This document shows positions 59,246-64,000 of a DNA stretch of 64,000 nt, in pieces (position 1 is the first letter of the stretch; each line of letters starts with the position of its first letter). The stretch spans positions 310,001 to 374,000 of the forward strand of contig JAPOVL010000046.1 in the NCBI GenBank assembly GCA_026708115.1, in the 5' to 3' direction. This DNA is from Chloroflexota bacterium. Lineage in GTDB: Bacteria; Chloroflexota; Anaerolineae; Aggregatilineales; Phototrophicaceae. The position numbers and the translations under genes are program-made. The notes beneath the pieces were generated by a model that saw nothing but the letters and a program-made list of their open reading frames with translations, was not told the origin of the DNA and did not search any database.

Positions 59246-60136
59246 CTAGCCGCGCAGCCCAGCCAATCGTTTGGCCTCAGCAAACATACGAGCTGGCGCG
59301 CCGTCATGCAGATCATAGCGCAGTGCCTCCAGCATAAATACGGGCGCCTGGGGGAAGTCGATGGCGCTGAACACCTCTTCAAAAGGAATAGCGCCTTCGC
59401 CCGGCCCCATGTGCAGATCCCCTCGACCCAGAGCGAAACTGGTACGGCCGGAATAGGCCGAGATGCCCATATTGTCTTGCACGTGAAAATGCGTGGTCAG
59501 CGGCGCCAGGCGCGCAATACCTTCTAGGTAATCAAAACCATTCCACTGTGATGACAGAAATGAATGCCCAAAGTCGATGCACACGCCGATTCCCGGGTGG
59601 TCAATTGCTTCCACGAACCGCGCGTGCATCTCAGGGAAAGCGGTGTAACTGGCATTTTCGATAAAGCCGTGTGTTTCAATGCTGATATTCCCGCCCCAGC
59701 CGGCGACCTCATCAGCGTAACTCAGCAAGATGTCGCGTTCGCGGGCCATCAGCTCCTGCATCGGCTTTGAAGTTCCCGCCGGCAGGGTGAGGCGATAGCC
59801 GGCATGATAAGCCATTGCCGTCGCGCCGATGGCTTTGCCCACGTCTAGGCCAGCCCGCAACAGCGCTTGATGATAGTCAAGATCGGCGATGTCAAACATG
59901 TTTGTCTCACCGGGGAGATGAAATGTATAGCCTAATCGATCGCGGAACTTGTCCAGCACCGCGACCAATTGCTTCAGACGGCGCTGATCAACGCGGCCGC
60001 CAACCCACAGTCGCCAGGAAGCAGGCGACACTTCAACATAGTCATAACCGCAATCAATTAGCGTATGTAAGTTCTCCGTCAATTCTTTTGGGGATGATCC
60101 CAACGGGACGGCGTAACCTATACCTTTGAACTGCAT
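59246..60136 (-). CDS. Sugar phosphate isomerase/epimerase-like TIM barrel, tandem copy 3
   Basis: 296 residues from ATG 60136 (GAGAGGGGAAA upstream); an extension to 60178 is rejected. Same motifs, with VSPASWRLWVGGR in place of VMPDLWRMWVGGR and HLPGETNMFD in place of HLPLETNLFD, so it is the most diverged in the N-terminal third. Its C-terminal half resembles copy 1 more than copy 2. The upstream spacer (60137-60193) is also similar to the spacer before copy 2 (59190-59245), so the unit of duplication included gene plus spacer. Confidence 0.9.
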   Translation of the reverse strand: MQFKGIGYAVPLGSSPKELTENLHTLIDCGYDYVEVSPASWRLWVGGRVDQRRLKQLVAVLDKFRDRLGYTFHLPGETNMFDIADLDYHQALLRAGLDVGKAIGATAMAYHAGYRLTLPAGTSKPMQELMARERDILLSYADEVAGWGGNISIETHGFIENASYTAFPEMHARFVEAIDHPGIGVCIDFGHSFLSSQWNGFDYLEGIARLAPLTTHFHVQDNMGISAYSGRTSFALGRGDLHMGPGEGAIPFEEVFSAIDFPQAPVFMLEALRYDLHDGAPARMFAEAKRLAGLRG

Positions 60137-60193
60137 TTTCCCCTCTCTTTGCTGATCGTAAATGGCTCGCAGTTCCATTCACCCCGAAAGTGG

Positions 60194-61144
60194 CTAGCCG
60201 CGCAGGCTGCGCAAACGGGGATCCAGAAATGTGGTCACCAGGTCGGCGCCCAGGTTGAAGAAGACATACATAACCGCCCACAGCAAGGCGATGGCTTGAA
60301 TCATCGGTACGTCGCGGAAACTGACCGCGTCGACCAGCGACCGCCCCAAGCCTGGATAGTTAAAGACGACCTCGACAACAAAAGTTCCACTAAGCAGGCC
60401 GCTGAGCATCAAAGCCATAATGTTGATTGTCGGCAAGAGTATATTGGGCAGGGCGTGACGGAATACGACGCGCGCGCGCGGCAGGCCCTTCAAAGTCGCC
60501 ATTTCGACATACTCGCTGGTCAGCACGTTGATCGTGATCGTGCGAACCATGCGCAGGAGATACGCGGTCGAGGCAATCGTCAGGGTAATGGTTGGCATCA
60601 CGACGTTGGGCAGCAAATCCGCGATCGGCGCGTCCGGGTTTAGCAACGTCATCGACGGGAAGAGTCCCAAGCCAACGCTAAGGATCCAGATTAGCAGGGT
60701 GCCGATAACAAATTCTGGCGTGCTCATCCCCACGATCGAACCCGTCGAGATGATGACATCCGGCGTTCGGTCGCGCCTTAAGCCAGCAATGATACCCAAC
60801 AGGGTCGCCAAGGGTATCGTGAACAGTGCAGCCAGCCCACCCAAGAGTAGGGAATTGCGCAGCCGAAAGCTGATTAACTCCACAACTGGCTCATTAAGAG
60901 CCAGGGAGGCGCCAAAATCACCCCGCAGGGCATTACTGATCCATTCGGCAAAGCGCTCCGTTGCCGGACGATCAAGGCCGTGCTCTTCTCGCAAGGCGGC
61001 CAAACCTGCTTCCGTCGCGTACTTGCCAAAGTAGGCTGTTGCCCAGTCACCCGGCAAAAGGTCGGTCATCGCAAAGACGACAATGGCGACGATTGTCAGC
61101 GTTATGACCGAGAATAATAACCGCTGCACAATGATCTTTAGCAT
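60194..61144 (-). CDS. ABC transporter permease (DppB/OppB type)
   Basis: 316 residues, six membrane helices. N-terminal LKIIVQRLLFSVITLTIVAI and FAMTDLLPGDWATAYFG, then EEHGLDRPATERFAEWISNAL and RGDFGASLALNEPV, classic for DppB. The EAA loop is EYVEMATLKGLPRARVVFRHALPN, and FNYPGLGRSLVDAVSFRDVPMI closes the domain. The partner permease is at 56458-57351. The gene follows the solute-binding protein gene after 311 bases that contain two strong hairpins. Confidence 0.93.
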   Translation of the reverse strand: MLKIIVQRLLFSVITLTIVAIVVFAMTDLLPGDWATAYFGKYATEAGLAALREEHGLDRPATERFAEWISNALRGDFGASLALNEPVVELISFRLRNSLLLGGLAALFTIPLATLLGIIAGLRRDRTPDVIISTGSIVGMSTPEFVIGTLLIWILSVGLGLFPSMTLLNPDAPIADLLPNVVMPTITLTIASTAYLLRMVRTITINVLTSEYVEMATLKGLPRARVVFRHALPNILLPTINIMALMLSGLLSGTFVVEVVFNYPGLGRSLVDAVSFRDVPMIQAIALLWAVMYVFFNLGADLVTTFLDPRLRSLRG

Positions 61145-61299
61145 CGCGTCAAATCGCTATCTACCCCATCCCCCGGCCCTGTGCCCCCTCGGTCCCCCGC
61201 CTCACGGGGGAAGTATCCCGAAGCATCAGGGAAGGGGAGTTTTCCTTGCGAGGTTGCCCTAGGTACGACAGAAACCACCAAAACTATCCTAAAGTTGTA

Positions 61300-61321
61300 G
61301 GGGCGAGCCACCGGCTCGCCC
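61300..61321. repeat. Perfect palindromic REP-like hairpin
   Basis: GGGCGAGCC-ACC-GGCTCGCCC (61301-61321), preceded by GTAG and followed by GTAC. It has the look of the short GC-rich palindromes scattered between genes in Chloroflexota genomes. Confidence 0.6.
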
Positions 61322-61383
61322 GTACACACAGTCTGTTTGCTCGCCCTAGGCGCAATGGACCTTAATGTGAATGTGGGCGACAC

Positions 61384-61424
61384 GCATGCCCCTCCCCCAA
61401 CTACCTCGTGGGAGAGGGGCATGC
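61384..61424. promoter_or_regulatory. Strong hairpin between binding-protein and permease genes
   Basis: GCATGCCCCTC (61384-61394) pairs with GAGGGGCATGC (61414-61424), with further C/G pairs inside. It lies 31 bases after the binding-protein stop on the transcribed strand, without a T run. Such stems often protect the binding-protein mRNA and lower expression of the genes behind. The rest of the 311-base gap also has a CCCCCG-CCTCA-CGGGGG stem (61193-61209). Confidence 0.6.
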
Positions 61425-61455
61425 GAAATGGGGACTAGCCCAGCAAGCGCTGGTT

Positions 61456-62973
61456 CTAGTCCTCCTCAATATAGAAGAGATGGACGTACTCGGTGAAGTT
61501 TCTTGTGACGCCCTTGACGCGGGAATTGAACACGTCAATGGCGGTAAAGAAGACAGGGTTCAACCAGCCAGCCTCTTGACTTGCAATTATCTGAGCCTGC
61601 GCGTAAAGCTCAACCCGCGTGTCAAAGTCGAGCTCGGCGCTCGCGTCCTCCAGCAGCTGGTCAAATTCCTCGTTGCACCATCTTGTCCAGTTTTGACCCG
61701 AGTCGCAGCTAAAGAGCTCTAGCAACCCTGGGCCGGCGCGGCGCTGGCCCCACCAATCAAGGTAGAAAGGAAAATTCCCCGGAACATCGGAGTAGTATGT
61801 GTCGGGAGGCACCTGGTTGATCTCAACCCGGATCCCGGCATCGGCGGCCTGTTCCTGAAACGCGACAGCCAGCGCGGGAAACGGTGGATAGACATCCGCC
61901 ATAGTTAGTACGATATCCAAGCCGTCCGGGTAGCCTGCTTCAGCCAGCAGTTCCCTGGCCCGCTCGACGTCCCGTGGGCAATCCAGCTCATGATAAAACG
62001 GGTCGTTTTTCCAGACGGAGGTATCGCAGGCAATGTCTCCTTGTCCGGCATAAACCACTTCAAGAGTTTCCTGGCGATCTTGGACCAGTTTAAAGGCCTG
62101 GCGCACGCGAAGGTCATCAAAGGGAGCCACTGTGGTGTCCATGACCAGGGCCGACCAACCGCCAGACGCTTGAACTAGGAAGGTAAAATCATCGTTCCCC
62201 TCGAACAGGGCGAAATTCTCAGCTGAGATACTACCGATTCCCACGTAATCGAGCTGGTCCGTGAGCAGCGCCTGCGCAACGGCACCTGATTCAGAGATGT
62301 GGTAGAGTTCTATGCCGGCCAAACCTGGCGGTCCCTCCCAGTAATCGTCGAAGGCCTCCAACACGGTTACCCCTACCGGATTCGAGGTCACGACCCGGAA
62401 CGGGCCAATGCCTATGCCGGTCTGCGCAATGGTGTCTCCACTGCCTTCGGGTATCATAACTATACGATGGTGCGCAAGTAGGTCGGGGAAATTAACGGTA
62501 ACCTGATGCAGCGGTATCACGATGGTGTAGTCGTCTGGCGCCGTCATATTAGCCTCGTCGATGGCCGCGAGTCTGTCTGCGATACCTGAGCCTGTGGCTG
62601 GATCAATGACACGCCGAAGGCTATAAAGCGCGTCCGCCGAAGTGAAATCCGACCCGTCATGAAAGGTTAGCCCCTGGCGGAGGTGGAAAGTCCATACCTG
62701 GCCCGTTTCCGTTTCCCATGACTCGGCCAAAGCGGGAACCACAAAGGTCGCGCCCATATCGCTGCGAGTCAGCTGACCGTTGACAAACTGCTTGGTGGGT
62801 CCTTCCATATTCGTCATAGGATCGAGGTTAGACGCGGCAGAAGAGCTACCCTTGAGCGCGCGCAATATGCCGCGGGTGTCTTCTTGCGCTCCGACGGTCG
62901 CCGTCAGCGCCAGCACAAGCGCTACAACAAATATCACTCCGATTAGAGAGCGGATCCTGGATTGTGCGTACAT
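61456..62973 (-). CDS. ABC transporter solute-binding protein, family 5 (peptide/nickel type)
   Basis: 505 residues from ATG 62973 with GAGAGGAAAA upstream; the frame extends to 63057 but the signal peptide fits the later start. Leader with SLIGVIFVVALVLALTATVGA (about 9-29, no lipobox Cys). SBP_bac_5 fold: WTFHLRQGLTFHDGSDFTSADALYSLRRVIDP is its signature region, and LELFSCDSGQNWTRWCNEEFDQL holds the usual C-terminal helix. It captures peptides, opines, sugars or metal chelates. First gene of the operon. The lack of a lipobox is unusual if the organism has a single membrane. Confidence 0.92.
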   Translation of the reverse strand: MYAQSRIRSLIGVIFVVALVLALTATVGAQEDTRGILRALKGSSSAASNLDPMTNMEGPTKQFVNGQLTRSDMGATFVVPALAESWETETGQVWTFHLRQGLTFHDGSDFTSADALYSLRRVIDPATGSGIADRLAAIDEANMTAPDDYTIVIPLHQVTVNFPDLLAHHRIVMIPEGSGDTIAQTGIGIGPFRVVTSNPVGVTVLEAFDDYWEGPPGLAGIELYHISESGAVAQALLTDQLDYVGIGSISAENFALFEGNDDFTFLVQASGGWSALVMDTTVAPFDDLRVRQAFKLVQDRQETLEVVYAGQGDIACDTSVWKNDPFYHELDCPRDVERARELLAEAGYPDGLDIVLTMADVYPPFPALAVAFQEQAADAGIRVEINQVPPDTYYSDVPGNFPFYLDWWGQRRAGPGLLELFSCDSGQNWTRWCNEEFDQLLEDASAELDFDTRVELYAQAQIIASQEAGWLNPVFFTAIDVFNSRVKGVTRNFTEYVHLFYIEED

Positions 62974-63173
62974 GAGTCTTTTTCCTCTCAATACTATTCT
63001 TTTGGAAATATCTCCGACTGTGAGTATATCGCGCCAGTTTTTTTTTGCAAATTTCATGCTGGACGCAGGCTGCGATAAGCTGAGGCGCTTCTATCATCAA
63101 CCCATTGACATAAAATCACGTTCCGTCTTCATTTATAATGCAGGTGAAGCACAATCTGCCGGTTAGGAGCGAG

Positions 63174-63437
63174 ATGCCCGCCCGCGATCGCTACCACGAC
63201 ATCGTAGTCCGCTGTCTAATTCAGGCGGGCTGGTCGATAATCAGAGAGCAGTATGCTGTGGTCGTGGCCGAAGGCGAAGATAGTTTCCGCAGGCTGTTTA
63301 TCAATATCACTGCGGAGTCACAAACGGCCCAGATTGTATTGATCGAGGTCAAGGTACTGGATCCGTCACCGGTGCGCCAGTTCTTGTCAATAAGCATCTA
63401 CTTCCTCAATCCCGCTCATCGCAAGCTGGCTGCCTAA
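63174..63437 (+). CDS. XisH-like protein, probably truncated
   Basis: 87 residues from ATG 63174. MPARDRYHDIVVRCLIQAGW and the VLIEVKVLDPSPVRQF strand (Glu-x-Lys of a PD-(D/E)xK fold) match the N-terminal two thirds of XisH, a cyanobacterial fdxN-element excision factor whose homologues are widespread and of unclear role. XisH is normally about 138 residues and followed by xisI; here the chain ends at NPAHRKLAA and no xisI is seen. It may be a decayed copy. Confidence 0.6.
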   Translation: MPARDRYHDIVVRCLIQAGWSIIREQYAVVVAEGEDSFRRLFINITAESQTAQIVLIEVKVLDPSPVRQFLSISIYFLNPAHRKLAA

Positions 63438-63599
63438 TTGCACACCATTTCCCGCCGTCTTCTGACGCGTTACGCCGACGCGCAACAGAAAAGAGCGAGG
63501 TAAGATCAGGATGCCTGAATGTTTGATGCGGCTACATCTTGAGGTGGATCGGTGTAATGGACCCCTCAGTCCCGTTCTGAAATTCAATCTTCGCAGCAG

Positions 63600-64000
63600 C
63601 TATCTTTCCATCAAGGAGCGCAGCTCTGTGGAGACTGCTTCTGCAAAGGCTGGTTCATTGATGTGCATATCCAGTTCGGTTACTGTCAGTTTCCCTGCGC
63701 CGGCTGCCGCCAATCCCTCAATAAACCCTTGATCAGCTTGGGGATCAAACAATGGGCCGCCCTTGATATTGAGCTGGCTAAAGCCGCGTCGGGGAATCAT
63801 GACAGTTGCTGGACCTCTGGTCTGGCCAAGGCGCTCCGCAACGAAGCGGCCGGCGTCCGCCATCTCTGCTCGATTGGCTCTCACATGGGTGTGGATCGGA
63901 TTGTGGACAACGTATTTGCGCTCTAGCATCGTCGCTGCAATAGATTGCAACGGGCCATACAGGATAAAGTCAATGCCGCCCGGCACAAACACAATTGGCA
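63600..64000 (-). CDS. Tm-1-like ATP-binding domain (UPF0261) protein, 3' end
   Basis: The frame is open to the right edge. About 133 C-terminal residues are visible: the start is cut. FVPGGIDFILYGPL, ERKYVVHNPIHTHVRANRAEM, AERLGQTRGPATVMIPRRGFS and GPLFDPQADQGFIEGLAAAG match the C-terminal domain of UPF0261/Tm-1 family proteins, which occur next to TIM-barrel phosphoenolpyruvate-hydrolase-like partners and sugar-type catabolic genes. Its closeness to the transport operon is consistent with a catabolic role, but the gap holds the XisH remnant. Confidence 0.82.
   Translation of the reverse strand, partial: PIVFVPGGIDFILYGPLQSIAATMLERKYVVHNPIHTHVRANRAEMADAGRFVAERLGQTRGPATVMIPRRGFSQLNIKGGPLFDPQADQGFIEGLAAAGAGKLTVTELDMHINEPAFAEAVSTELRSLMER

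Overview
The window is a GC-rich bacterial chromosome segment, most likely from an uncultured member of the Chloroflexota (Anaerolineae-like). This is an inference from gene content: a SCO1664 / DUF3090 / MSMEG_4193-type three-gene cluster (known from Actinobacteria and Chloroflexota), an F420-type luciferase-like oxidoreductase, a MutS-related ATPase with an Asn in Walker B, a two-module FtsX permease, many TIM-barrel sugar-phosphate isomerases and a Gram-positive-type SOS box. No rRNA operon, tRNA, CRISPR array or complete prophage was seen.

Layout. 0-4.2 kb (minus strand): a TIR-like membrane protein cut by the left edge, a sugar nucleotidyltransferase, a very acidic protein, PdxT, a DtxR/MntR-type regulator and a metallophosphoesterase. 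4.4-31.4 kb: mostly housekeeping and metabolic genes on both strands. These are a NIPSNAP protein, acetamidase/formamidase, glycosyltransferase 2, a hendecad coiled-coil membrane protein, LLM oxidoreductase, FtsX permease, a phospholipase C-like protein, a lone LexA-type winged helix with an SOS box, a MutS-like ATPase, an EEP nuclease/phosphatase, a WecA/TagO-like transferase, a 2-hydroxyacid dehydrogenase-like protein, a GCS2 ligase, a sulfatase, a secreted HNH-SH3-SH3-Excalibur protein, a PfkB kinase, a methyltransferase, a nitroreductase, an alpha/beta hydrolase and a membrane-anchored GH5 enzyme.

31.4-40.4 kb is an accessory island that looks AT-richer by eye. It holds a TPR fragment, a run of small coiled-coil/membrane proteins with overlapping starts and stops, secreted SH3/HExxH and Excalibur proteins, an XRE regulator, a small zinc-knuckle protein, an IS1595-type transposase, a 245-bp element bounded by 27-bp perfect inverted repeats that encodes a 30-residue hydrophobic peptide, and a TIR-NB-ARC-TPR (NLR-like) protein. 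The TPR fragment and the NLR-like gene could be two parts of one gene separated by the island.

40.4-49.7 kb: the SCO1664/DUF3090/histidine-phosphatase cluster interrupted by two Uma2 nucleases, a DUF692-like protein, a polytopic glycosyltransferase, a cold-shock protein with a clear terminator, a second MITE-like element (284 bp), and a decayed iron/heme locus (ferrochelatase 3' half, one frameshifted and stop-interrupted FecCD permease, one truncated FecCD permease).

49.9-63 kb: one long minus-strand transport and catabolic operon. Order of transcription is solute-binding protein, permease B, three tandem TIM-barrel isomerases, permease C, a fused double ATPase, a fourth isomerase, a P1/DmpA peptidase and a dimethylglycine/sarcosine dehydrogenase-like flavoenzyme. 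It reads as uptake and breakdown of an unidentified small N-containing compound. The right edge carries a truncated XisH-like gene and the 3' end of a Tm-1-like (UPF0261) gene. At least four copies of a ~90-105 bp dispersed repeat with an internal GTCGC/GCGAC hairpin lie between genes.
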